This document shows, piece after piece, positions 34,479 to 42,060 of a stretch of DNA of 64,000 bases (within the stretch, counting starts at the first letter, position 1; every line of letters starts with the position of its first letter). A program made the position numbers and the translations under genes. Location of the stretch: the NCBI GenBank assembly GCA_963730225.1, contig CAVSQX010000004.1:62001-126000 (forward strand), read 5' to 3'. The notes beneath the pieces were generated by a model that worked only from the letters and a program-made list of their open reading frames with translations, did no database searches and was not told the DNA's origin. This DNA comes from CAVSQX01 sp963730225. Its GTDB lineage: Bacteria > Planctomycetota > Phycisphaerae > Tepidisphaerales > Tepidisphaeraceae.

Positions 34479-35528
34479 CTACCCTATTCCCGACGCCGCT
34501 GAAATCTCCGCCTTTGCCGATTCCGACAATACCGGGCTTACCGTGACCATGATCGACGGCGCCGTCACTCCGTTTCTCATCCGCCAAAGCAATCGCTCCA
34601 CCGCCAGCCGAGCCATCGTCTGTCGATTCAGGTCGATCGATTCCGGCGGCGGCGCCATCAGCGACAGCAATTCCACCTCGTTGTCGCAGGAGATGATCTG
34701 CACATCTCGCCCCGGCACGATCCCCTGCTGCGTGAGATAGCGATAGACTCGCAATGTCATCCGATCGACCGGCACGAACACGCCGGTCGGTCGCGGCGAC
34801 GCGGCCATCCATCGCTTGGCCAGTTGCTCGGCCGCTCGCTCCATGGCCGCGACTTTGTTCTGTTCCGCAGACGATTGCCGATCGGCATTCAACGACACGA
34901 ACGATTCCGCCTGCCCTTCCGCCGACGCCGCCATCGCCGCGCCGCGCTCGTTGTAAATCCCGCGCCCGGGATTTGGATTGAGAAACGCCAGATGTCGATG
35001 CCCCTGCTTCAGCAGCCGCTGCGCCGCCAAACGACCGATCGCCTGGTGATCCGGTTTGATCCGATCGCCCCAGGCATCCAACGTATTGGTGTCTTCCCGG
35101 CTCATCATCCATACGGCCGGAATTTTCTGCATCGCCGGCGTGATCGCCTCGCTCGGCAACTCGCCGTAGCCCAGAATTCCATCCACATTCCCCGAGCGCA
35201 CCGCCTGCGGCACGGCGCCGGGTTGTTCCATGTGCGCGAAAATCAAATTCAGATTCTGCTCGGCCAACATCTTCTGCACGAACGCCAAAACCGACGTGCT
35301 GATGAAAGAGCCCTCCCGCAAATGCAGCAGTGCGATGTTGTGCGTGCGAATTCCGTTGGCGGCCTTGCGACGCCGGCCGCGCTTGCCATCGGGCACGTAA
35401 CCGATCCGACCCATCGCCGCCCGAACGGCGCGAACCGCCTCCTCCGACCGACACGGCTGATTGTTGATGATTCGCCAAGCCGTCGCGTAGGAAACGCGCG
35501 CCTGCTCAGCGATCTCAAGAATGGACAT
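34479..35528 (-). CDS. LacI-family transcriptional regulator 1
   Basis: It has 349 residues. The N-terminal helix-turn-helix (MSILEIAEQARVSYATAWRIINN, then SEEAVRAVRAAMGRIGYVPD) is that of LacI/GalR proteins. The C-terminal part is a periplasmic-binding-like sensor domain (VDGILGYGELP, AVWMM, HQAIGRLAAQRLLKQGHRHLAFLNPNPGRG, RPTGVFVPVDRMTLRVYRYLTQQGIVPGRDVQIISCDNEVELL) with the typical late DxN and FVPVD motifs for ligand and dimer contacts. It should repress target genes until a sugar binds. It lies between the alginate-lyase-like gene and giant gene 3 on the same strand. Candidate operators are at 35584, 36913 and 23352. It resembles regulator 2 at 40794-41810 closely (same IGYGQLP, DAWGDR, DHRAIG blocks), so the two are paralogues. 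Confidence 0.92.
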   Translation of the reverse strand: MSILEIAEQARVSYATAWRIINNQPCRSEEAVRAVRAAMGRIGYVPDGKRGRRRKAANGIRTHNIALLHLREGSFISTSVLAFVQKMLAEQNLNLIFAHMEQPGAVPQAVRSGNVDGILGYGELPSEAITPAMQKIPAVWMMSREDTNTLDAWGDRIKPDHQAIGRLAAQRLLKQGHRHLAFLNPNPGRGIYNERGAAMAASAEGQAESFVSLNADRQSSAEQNKVAAMERAAEQLAKRWMAASPRPTGVFVPVDRMTLRVYRYLTQQGIVPGRDVQIISCDNEVELLSLMAPPPESIDLNRQTMARLAVERLLWRMRNGVTAPSIMVTVSPVLSESAKAEISAASGIG

Positions 35529-35583
35529 AAGGCCGGATTATGACCAAGAACAATTGAATTCGCAAATGAATTCTAATGTAAAT

Positions 35584-35596
35584 TGCAAACGATTGA
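35584..35596. promoter_or_regulatory. Operator-like site upstream of LacI regulator 1
   Basis: TGCAAACGATTGA fits 8 of 10 fixed positions of the LacI-type consensus TGNAANCGNTTNCA. It is 56 nt before the regulator ATG and is identical, in opposite orientation, to 36913-36925. It would serve autoregulation. Confidence 0.55.
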
Positions 35597-35607
35597 GCAA
35601 TATAAGT

Positions 35608-35626
35608 ATCCGTATAATATACAGAT
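35608..35626. promoter_or_regulatory. AT-rich palindrome upstream of LacI regulator 1
   Basis: A 19-bp imperfect palindrome, ATCCGTATA-A-TATACAGAT (8 of 9 arm positions pair), lies in an AT-rich stretch (35529-35671) that contrasts with the GC-rich surroundings. It could be a second operator, a promoter region or a small hairpin. No function can be assigned. Confidence 0.35.
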
Positions 35627-35671
35627 ATGAATTGGATTAATTTTTAGGATAAATTTCTGATATTGTCCGAG

Positions 35672-36853
35672 CTAGTCGCACCACAAGACCGGCTGCCGCA
35701 GCGGCAGGTTCCGGAGAACTTCCGCGTTGCTCGGATCCGCCGGAAGCGATTTCCACAAATCCAGGTATTTCGGTTCATTGTATTTCAGCCCGGCGAACAA
35801 CCAGGTCATACTTCTCACCGGCCAAAATTCATAATACATCACATCAGGCTTCAGCGGCCACTTGGTCTTGTCTACCACATACGGATACATGTACTCCACG
35901 CCCTTACGAATGCTTCGCCCGTCCGATAACGCAAAGCTCCACAGATCATCGGTCGGCGTCGAAAGAATCCAGCACAATTCGCTCATCTGATCCAGATTAA
36001 ACAGCGAATACCCATACGGCTTGGTCCGTGCCAACTCCCTGGGGAAGCTTCCATCGGGCCCCATCTGCGGCAGCAGTTGCTCCTTGTAGCGCGTGCGGCA
36101 CTCATCCAACTTCCCCTCATCCCCCAGCAGCGTCGCAAACGCCGACACTTGTAACCAATAACATGTCGCATGATTGTTCTTGGCATTTCCTTCGGTAACT
36201 CCATACGGATGCGTCGTCATCCATTTCAGATAATCCGCAAACCAATCGTGAATTGGCGCCCAGTCTTTCGCATCCAGCGCGTCCTCCTTTCGCAGCACAT
36301 CGATCGCCTGGGCAACCTCGACCAGATGCAGCGTGTCGATGATGCCATACGATCGTCCCGTCACCCGCCCGTGAATCGCCTGGGTATACAGCAAACTCGG
36401 ATTCATCCGCGTGTCGGGATCGACGAACCACGCCCGCAGATGGTCCACCGCGTGATCCGCGTATTTTCTCTCCCCGCTCACCTCAAACCCCGCCGTCAGC
36501 GCCGCCACCTGAATGCTCATCCGAATCAGCGCCAGCCGATGGTCATTAAAATTATCCGGATTCGACATCCCGTCGCGGTTGATATACGGCCCATCCGGAT
36601 TCTTCGGATCCGGCCAGAAATAATCCGCCTCCGAGAAATAATCGTGCGGCCCGCCCGCACTCCGTGCCGCCGGATACGCCGTGATCGTGATCGGCTTCTC
36701 CTTCATGTAAGCATCGGCCAACTTCAGCGCGCGGTCGTGCTCATAGTGCTTCATATCGATCGACACCTTCTCCTGCCCCCGTGTCGTCGGCGCCAGCACC
36801 GCGATCACGCACAGAAACAAGATCGCCAATCCAATCTGCGATGGTTTTGACAT
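35672..36853 (-). CDS. Secreted alginate-lyase-like enzyme 1
   Basis: I chose the ATG at 36853, which gives a signal peptide (MSKPSQIGLAILFLCVIAVLAPTTRGQ); the frame is open much further upstream but that part is antisense to the divergent promoter. The mature part is an alpha-toroid domain of the Alginate_lyase family: PITITAYPAARSAGGPHDYFSEADYFWPD, NPDNFNDHRLALIRMSIQVAALTAGF, KNNHATCYWLQVSAFA (the Asn-Asn-His catalytic region) and QMGPDGSFPRELARTKPYGYSLFNLDQM. It cleaves uronic-acid polysaccharides by beta-elimination in known members. It is divergent from the GH27 gene, and the shared promoter region has an operator-like site. About 393 residues. Confidence 0.88.
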   Translation of the reverse strand: MSKPSQIGLAILFLCVIAVLAPTTRGQEKVSIDMKHYEHDRALKLADAYMKEKPITITAYPAARSAGGPHDYFSEADYFWPDPKNPDGPYINRDGMSNPDNFNDHRLALIRMSIQVAALTAGFEVSGERKYADHAVDHLRAWFVDPDTRMNPSLLYTQAIHGRVTGRSYGIIDTLHLVEVAQAIDVLRKEDALDAKDWAPIHDWFADYLKWMTTHPYGVTEGNAKNNHATCYWLQVSAFATLLGDEGKLDECRTRYKEQLLPQMGPDGSFPRELARTKPYGYSLFNLDQMSELCWILSTPTDDLWSFALSDGRSIRKGVEYMYPYVVDKTKWPLKPDVMYYEFWPVRSMTWLFAGLKYNEPKYLDLWKSLPADPSNAEVLRNLPLRQPVLWCD

Positions 36854-36912
36854 GGTAACCCGGCATTCTGGCACCTCGCGCTCTCCTTGGCAACCGCCAG
36901 AACCAGCCCATT

Positions 36913-36925
36913 TCAATCGTTTGCA
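36913..36925. promoter_or_regulatory. Operator-like site in the divergent lyase/alpha-galactosidase promoter region
   Basis: TCAATCGTTTGCA is the exact reverse complement of the site at 35584-35596; extended by one base it matches the LacI consensus at 9 of 10 fixed positions. It is 60 nt before the lyase start and 83 nt before the alpha-galactosidase start, so one bound regulator could affect both genes. Confidence 0.6.
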
Positions 36926-37007
36926 CCGTTGCGCCTTTCCTGCTAAAACCCGTTTGGCGCTGGTCCCCAGGGCCGGCCATTTGCCCCGCAGCGACAGGAG
37001 ACGAATC

Positions 37008-38669
37008 ATGTCAAGCACCGGCCGACTATTCCCCGCGGTTCTTCTCGCTCTTCTCTTTGCATCAATCCTCCACGCCGCCGACATCCTCACCCCGCCCCCG
37101 CCATCGGAGCCGCGCATCAACGGCCCGCGCATATACGGCCAGCGCCCCGGCCGCCCCTTCCTCTACACTGTTCCAGCCACCGGCGACGATCCCATCACCT
37201 ATTCCGCCGACGGCCTTCCCTCGGGCCTGAGCCTCGATGCCCGCACCGGTCGAATCAGCGGAACCGTTTCGCAGGAAGGCGATTTCAAGGTCACGCTTAC
37301 GGCCACGAACAATTCCGGCAAAGATACCAAACCGCTGCTGATTAAAATCGGCGACACCATCGCGCTCACGCCGCCGCTGGGCTGGAACAGTTGGAACTGT
37401 TTCGCCGGCGCAGTCGATCAGGACAAAGTCGAAGCCCAGGCGGCCGCGATGGTCGACAAGGGGCTCATCAAGCACGGCTGGACGTACATCAACATCGATG
37501 ATACCTGGCAAGGCCAGCGCTCCGGACCCGACAACGCCCTCCAGCCCAACGACAAATTTCCCGACATGAAAAAACTCTGCGATGATATTCACGCCTTGGG
37601 CCTCAAGGCCGGCATCTACTCCACGCCCTGGGCGAAATCCTACGCCGGCTACTGCGGCGGGTCGTCCGACGATCCCGGTGGCAAATTCACCAAGAAAACC
37701 GGCGCCAAACAAGTGAACCGCAACATCTATCCCTGGGCCGAAGGCAAATATCACTTCATGACCCAGGACGCCAAGCAATGGGCCGACTGGGGCTTCGATT
37801 ATCTGAAGTACGATTGGAACCCCATCATTCCCAGCCAAACCGCCGAAATGGCCGACGCCCTCAAAGCCAGCGGCCGCGATTTCATCTACAGCCTTTCCAA
37901 CTCCGCCCCCTTCTCCGGCGTCGCCGACTGGGCCAAGCTCTCCAACGCCTGGCGCACCACCGGTGACATCCGCGACACCTGGCGCAGCATGACCAACAAC
38001 GGCTTCTCGCAGGACAAGTGGGCCCAATACGGCGGCCCCGGTCATTGGAACGATCCGGACATGCTCGTCGTCGGCATGGTTGGCTGGGGCCCCAAGCTTC
38101 ACGCAACCGGCCTCACCCCCGACGAACAATACACCCATATCAGCCTCTGGTGCCTTCTCGCTTCGCCGCTGCTCATCGGCTGCGATATGACTCATCTCGA
38201 CGACTTCACCCTCAGCTTGCTGACCAATGACGAAGTTCTCGCCGTCGATCAGGACTCCCTGGGGGTCGAAGCTCGACGCATCAGCGACGACCCCAAATCC
38301 GGCGCTGAAGCCTGGTCCCGACCGCTTGCCGACGGCACCGTCGCGGTGGGGCTTTTCAACCGTGGTCGCTACGAAGTCGTCGCTCCACCTCGTAACAATC
38401 CCGACGCTGGCTGGAAGCTCCTCGATCGTTCCACTAACGACACGCAAGATTTCCCCAGCGACGCCGCCGCGACCGACGCTCTGCAAAAACTCGCCGCCCC
38501 CGCGGACATTTCGGTCAGCGTCTCCGACCTCAAGCTCAGCGGCCCCCAACCCGTTCGCGATCTTTGGCGTCAAAAGGATCTCGATAAAGCTGACGACAAA
38601 ATTACCGCCACCGTCCCCTTCCATGGCGTCATGCTTCTCAAAGTCGGCGCACCGACGCAGCAACAATGA
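37008..38669 (+). CDS. Secreted GH27 alpha-galactosidase with N-terminal Ig-like (He_PIG) domain
   Basis: The ATG at 37008 has ACAGGAG seven bases upstream and gives a signal peptide (MSSTGRLFPAVLLALLFASILHA). Residues about 40-115 form a putative Ig-like He_PIG domain (ITYSADGLPSGLSLDARTGRISGT). The catalytic barrel starts with TPPLGWNSWNCF and carries YINIDDTWQ, FDYLKYDWN with the nucleophile Asp near residue 269, and RTTGDI with the acid/base Asp near residue 320, the GH27 signature (the usual KYDNC is KYDWN here). GPGHWNDPDMLVVG follows. A C-terminal beta domain ends the 553-residue protein. It removes alpha-linked galactose from oligo- or polysaccharides in known members. Confidence 0.92.
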   Translation: MSSTGRLFPAVLLALLFASILHAADILTPPPPSEPRINGPRIYGQRPGRPFLYTVPATGDDPITYSADGLPSGLSLDARTGRISGTVSQEGDFKVTLTATNNSGKDTKPLLIKIGDTIALTPPLGWNSWNCFAGAVDQDKVEAQAAAMVDKGLIKHGWTYINIDDTWQGQRSGPDNALQPNDKFPDMKKLCDDIHALGLKAGIYSTPWAKSYAGYCGGSSDDPGGKFTKKTGAKQVNRNIYPWAEGKYHFMTQDAKQWADWGFDYLKYDWNPIIPSQTAEMADALKASGRDFIYSLSNSAPFSGVADWAKLSNAWRTTGDIRDTWRSMTNNGFSQDKWAQYGGPGHWNDPDMLVVGMVGWGPKLHATGLTPDEQYTHISLWCLLASPLLIGCDMTHLDDFTLSLLTNDEVLAVDQDSLGVEARRISDDPKSGAEAWSRPLADGTVAVGLFNRGRYEVVAPPRNNPDAGWKLLDRSTNDTQDFPSDAAATDALQKLAAPADISVSVSDLKLSGPQPVRDLWRQKDLDKADDKITATVPFHGVMLLKVGAPTQQQ

Positions 38670-38706
38670 GATCGCGCGATCCCGATTTGAATCCGGCGCG
38701 AGGCGA

Positions 38707-39663
38707 TTACTGATTGTTCAAGTAGCCGATCGTGTCGCGATGCCACGGCGTGAAGCCGGTCTCAAGATTTCCCGACCCGGCTGTTCCTGGAAAATAAACC
38801 TGCGGCGTGTCGAATCGGTTCGTGGCCCAAAGCGCGACATGCCCATCAAAGAACGCGAAGTTTGCGTAGGCATCCATCTTATCCGTCGTCAACTGGCCGT
38901 GCCGCGCGGCCAAACGCCGCATGATGTGGTTCGGCACTGCGGCGGTCTGGTCGCAAGGATTGTCACTGCTGGTTTCAAGCAGCATGATTAGCTCGGATGA
39001 CCGCTTGACTAAGCCGAGATGCCGCGTCCAGACTCCGTCAGTCGTGCCCGTAATGTAAGGATCGTTGGGGTTCTGATTGTACCACAGAAATGGCGTTTGC
39101 TCGGACCCGGGAGTTCCGCCCTGCACAATCGCATTAGTGGCTGCAAGATCGCGAAGAAGCGGCATATACCAGGTCGCAATCGCGAAGTTCTGTCCGGTTG
39201 TTGGAGTATTGGCGTAGGTAAGTTGGCTGTAAAAGTTGTTCTGCCCGTCGGTGGGATAGTTCGGAGCGGGACTGGTCGGGAGCGTTTCATCCCAGATTCC
39301 TTCGGGACAAAAAAACGGGGATTGGCTGCTCACGACGACTTGATTCGCCGCACTGTACAGATTTGGCGCATTGATGTAGTGCTGCAACACCAGCTCGTTG
39401 GCCCAGAAGAATCCATTCGGCCAAGCCTGGCATGTGTTAGCTGCTATCTGCCCGGGTGGAAACTTGCCCTTATTGTCCTGGATATAGCCGATCATCGCCA
39501 TGGCGATTTGGCGCATGTTGCTGGCGCATTGTGTCGCTTTCGCCGATCGCCGCGCTTTGTTCAGCGACGGCAGCAGGATGCTGATCAGCAGCGCGATGAT
39601 GCCGATGACGACAAGCAGTTCCACCAGCGTAAAACCGCGGTCTCGCAGGTTGGCTTTAAGCAT
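38707..39663 (-). CDS. Pseudopilin-like protein B
   Basis: From the ATG at 39663 (GGAG ten bases upstream) the N-terminus is MLKANLRDRGFTLVELLVVIGIIALLISILLP, a prepilin signal with Gly before the mature Phe and Glu at position 5. The body has ARRSAKATQCASNMRQIAMAMIGYIQDNKGKFPP and ends with YANFAFFDGHVALWATNRF, the FFDGHV form of the DUF1559-like C-terminus. 318 residues. It follows a close paralogue by 54 nt on the same strand. Such proteins are abundant in planctomycetes and their exact role is unclear. Confidence 0.9.
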   Translation of the reverse strand: MLKANLRDRGFTLVELLVVIGIIALLISILLPSLNKARRSAKATQCASNMRQIAMAMIGYIQDNKGKFPPGQIAANTCQAWPNGFFWANELVLQHYINAPNLYSAANQVVVSSQSPFFCPEGIWDETLPTSPAPNYPTDGQNNFYSQLTYANTPTTGQNFAIATWYMPLLRDLAATNAIVQGGTPGSEQTPFLWYNQNPNDPYITGTTDGVWTRHLGLVKRSSELIMLLETSSDNPCDQTAAVPNHIMRRLAARHGQLTTDKMDAYANFAFFDGHVALWATNRFDTPQVYFPGTAGSGNLETGFTPWHRDTIGYLNNQ

Positions 39664-39717
39664 CGTGAATGGCTCCACGCGCGGGCCGCCAGTGCTGTCG
39701 CAATCGCTGGGCATCCG

Positions 39718-40743
39718 CTATTGGTTAGCTAGGATAATAACGGTGCCACTCGCTGGGAAGAGCGCTCCGTCGCCATATTGCGTGCCGCTGGGTGAAGTGT
39801 ACGAAGCATCATTCATCGGCTGAGTTGGGACCAGGGCGACGTGTCCGTCGAAGAACGCAAAATTTGCGTAAGCGTTATTGCCGTTGCTGCTGACCTGCCC
39901 ATGCCGCGCGGCCAGTCGGGCAAAATAACTAGTCTCACCGTTTCTCGGTCCTTGTGCTGTGGCATCGACCCAATTCACACTGCTGGCCTCAGCGAGCATG
40001 ACGACGATAGCACTCTTCCTGATGTTCCCCAGGCTTCGTTGATAGGCCGGATAGACGAACTGACCCGGCATGCCCGCTCCGATGGGAGGAGAGGTGATGC
40101 CAGGCTGAGGCGAAACGGCGCCATCCTTGCCGGAGTCGAAGTAAATGAAGGGCGGATTGTTGGTGCCGGAGTTGGGATCGTCGGTCGCATAGCCGGAGAT
40201 TCGAGTGTTAAGTTGGTACCAGGTCGCCACCCCGTAGGGCGCTTGACCATCCGTGCGCGGATTGTCCGCCTCGCCGTAGCAATAGTTGCTGTTGTTGGGG
40301 TCGCACGGATAAAGCCCGTAAGGGGTTCCTAATCCGCTTTGCCCGGCCCAGTCCTCCGGCGCAAGTCCTTCGGGGCAGCGAAAAACACTGTTCTGGCCGG
40401 CATCCTTGGTAGTCGAACCTGCATGGTAAATGTTGGGCGCATTGATGTACTTCTGATGCATTAGCTCCGCCGCCCAAAACCAACCATCCCGCAGACCGAT
40501 GGGCGCAGAAGCATCGCCGGCTGAGATCAGGGCGGGCGGGAATTTGCCTTTGTTGTCGTTGATGTAATTGAGCAGCGCCATCGCAATCTGCCGCATGTTA
40601 CTCCCACATTGCAGCGTGGCCGCCGATCGCCGCGCTTTGTTCAGCGCCGGCAGTAGAATGCTGATGAGCAGGGCGATGATGCCGATGACGACCAGCAATT
40701 CCACCAGCGTAAAGCCGCGAGACTCTTTACCGTTACGCTTCAT
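39718..40743 (-). CDS. Pseudopilin-like protein A
   Basis: From the ATG at 40743 (GGAGG seven bases upstream) the N-terminus is MKRNGKESRGFTLVELLVVIGIIALLISILLP, then ALNKARRSAATLQCGSNMRQIAMALLNYINDNKGKFPP. The C-terminal region has NNAYANFAFFDGHVALVPTQP. It is a paralogue of 38707-39663 (shared helix, NMRQIAMA, INAPN, LAARHG and FFDGHV blocks), so the pair arose by tandem duplication. It starts 50 nt after the stop of LacI regulator 2 on the same strand and is probably in one transcript with it. Confidence 0.9.
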   Translation of the reverse strand: MKRNGKESRGFTLVELLVVIGIIALLISILLPALNKARRSAATLQCGSNMRQIAMALLNYINDNKGKFPPALISAGDASAPIGLRDGWFWAAELMHQKYINAPNIYHAGSTTKDAGQNSVFRCPEGLAPEDWAGQSGLGTPYGLYPCDPNNSNYCYGEADNPRTDGQAPYGVATWYQLNTRISGYATDDPNSGTNNPPFIYFDSGKDGAVSPQPGITSPPIGAGMPGQFVYPAYQRSLGNIRKSAIVVMLAEASSVNWVDATAQGPRNGETSYFARLAARHGQVSSNGNNAYANFAFFDGHVALVPTQPMNDASYTSPSGTQYGDGALFPASGTVIILANQ

Positions 40744-40793
40744 ATGCGTTCCTCCGACAAGGTGGCGACAGCCACGATTCGATTCGATTCGCC

Positions 40794-41810
40794 TCACGGG
40801 CGATCGCCATGGAGCGTGGGGCTCACGGCGATCTGCACCGGGGGCGATGGGTGATTTTCCTTCATTCGCAAGAGCAGCCGTTCCACGGCCAAGCGGGCGA
40901 TCATTTCGCGGTTCAGATCGATCGACGTCGGCGCCGGATCGAGTGCGGAAAGCAGATCCTGTAAGTTGTCGCAGGAGATCAGTTCGACATCCCGGCCGAT
41001 CCGCACGCCGCGCCGCACCAGTTGCCGATAGAGCATTACGCAGATCGCATCGGTTGAAACGAACAACCCGCTGGGCCGGGGCGAAACCGCTGCCCAGCTA
41101 TCCAGCACGTGCCCAATCGCCGCGGCCGTGGGAACTTCAGAAACAGCCCAGTTTTCGGCGGGATGATAATCGAACAGGCGCACGGATTTTGCTTTTCCCA
41201 GCGCATAATCGGTAAAGGCCTGGCCGCGAAGCTGCGAGTAAAAAACCGGGGCCGGATTCAGAAAGGCCAGATGGCGATGGCCCCTGTCCAGCAGATACTT
41301 TGCCGCCAGCGAGCCGATCGCGCGGTGATCGGGCATGACGCGGTCGCCCCAGGCATCGTGTGTCGCCGTCAGCGGAGACATCATCCAAACAGCGGGAATG
41401 CTCCGCAGCCGTTCGCTCACTTCGGTCATCGGCAGTTGTCCATAGCCCAGGATTCCATCGACCTGCCCCGCCTGCACCGCCGGCGGAAGATCCTCGGCGG
41501 AAACAACGTGTCCGCAAATGAGGTTCAATTCCCGCTCACCGACAATCTGTTGGACGCTGCGAAGGATCGAAATGGAAACCGGCGAGCTTTCGCGCAGATA
41601 CAGCAGGGCGACGCTCCGTTGGCGGGTGCGCGGTGAACGGCGATTCGCCCGGCCGTTGCCCTGCTCCACCGGCTGTACATAGCCGATCTGGTCCATCGCC
41701 TTGCGAACCGCCTGGGTCGCCCTGGACGAGACACCCGACGCCCGGTTGATTACCCGCCATGTCGTCGAGTACGGTATTCCCGCAACTTGTGCTACGCGCA
41801 CTATGGACAT
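40794..41810 (-). CDS. LacI-family transcriptional regulator 2
   Basis: I chose the ATG at 41810, which starts directly with the helix-turn-helix (MSIVRVAQVAGIPYSTTWRVINRASGVSSRATQAVRKAMDQIGYV); the open frame upstream lies in the promoter region. The sensor domain has VDGILGYGQLPMTEV, AVWMMS, DHRAIGSLAAKYLLDRGHRHLAFLNPAP, RPSGLFVSTDAICVMLYRQLVRRGVRIGRDVELISCDN and SIDLNREMIARLAVERLLLRM, the LacI/GalR pattern. A clear sigma70-type promoter at 41840-41867 is overlapped by a palindromic site, which suggests autorepression. It is divergent from the beta-helix/FN3 gene at 42061. Confidence 0.92.
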   Translation of the reverse strand: MSIVRVAQVAGIPYSTTWRVINRASGVSSRATQAVRKAMDQIGYVQPVEQGNGRANRRSPRTRQRSVALLYLRESSPVSISILRSVQQIVGERELNLICGHVVSAEDLPPAVQAGQVDGILGYGQLPMTEVSERLRSIPAVWMMSPLTATHDAWGDRVMPDHRAIGSLAAKYLLDRGHRHLAFLNPAPVFYSQLRGQAFTDYALGKAKSVRLFDYHPAENWAVSEVPTAAAIGHVLDSWAAVSPRPSGLFVSTDAICVMLYRQLVRRGVRIGRDVELISCDNLQDLLSALDPAPTSIDLNREMIARLAVERLLLRMKENHPSPPVQIAVSPTLHGDRP

Positions 41811-41837
41811 GTTTCTATCGCTGAATGAATGCGGACT

Positions 41838-41858
41838 GGATAATAATTGATTATTCAG
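41838..41858. promoter_or_regulatory. Operator-like site 1 of LacI regulator 2
   Basis: The site has the form GGATAAT-AATT-GATTATTCA, with inverted AATAA/TTATT arms. It covers the -10 box and part of the spacer of the regulator promoter. The same pattern with one more spacer base recurs at 42023-42043. Confidence 0.5.
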
Positions 41859-41867
41859 AGCTGTCAA
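41840..41867 (-). promoter_or_regulatory. Sigma70-type promoter of LacI regulator 2
   Basis: On the minus strand, TTGACA (41867-41862) is separated by 16 nt from TATTAT (41845-41840). The ATG is 30 nt downstream. Both boxes are close to the consensus. Confidence 0.55.
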
Positions 41868-42022
41868 TGAAAAAAATGTGTTCCCACGAAATAAAGTACG
41901 ACCTCGTGCGTCTTTGCCCAATTCGACTTGAGCAGGCAATATCGGCCAATCCTGGCTGTTCTACGGATTGCCTCCAGAGGAATCTGATGTTGATATGCCT
42001 CTTTTCTTCAGTGAATAAGAAT

Positions 42023-42043
42023 GGATAATCACTAGATTATTCA
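42023..42043. promoter_or_regulatory. Operator-like site 2, upstream of the beta-helix/FN3 gene
   Basis: GGATAATC-ACTA-GATTATTCA, with perfect ATAATC/GATTAT arms, ends 17 nt before the ATG at 42061. GATAAT inside it could be the -10 box. Binding here would block the divergent gene. Confidence 0.5.
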
Positions 42044-42060
42044 ACAGCGGAGTTCAGATT

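Noticed and set aside
37062..38666. 534-codon minus-strand frame antisense to the alpha-galactosidase
   Set aside because: It has a low-complexity Gly/Val/Ala product, and the opposite strand encodes a complete GH27 enzyme.
38670..38706. GATCGCGCGATC as a terminator between the alpha-galactosidase and pilin-like gene B
   Set aside because: It is a short perfect palindrome without a loop or T tract, so it is not a convincing terminator.
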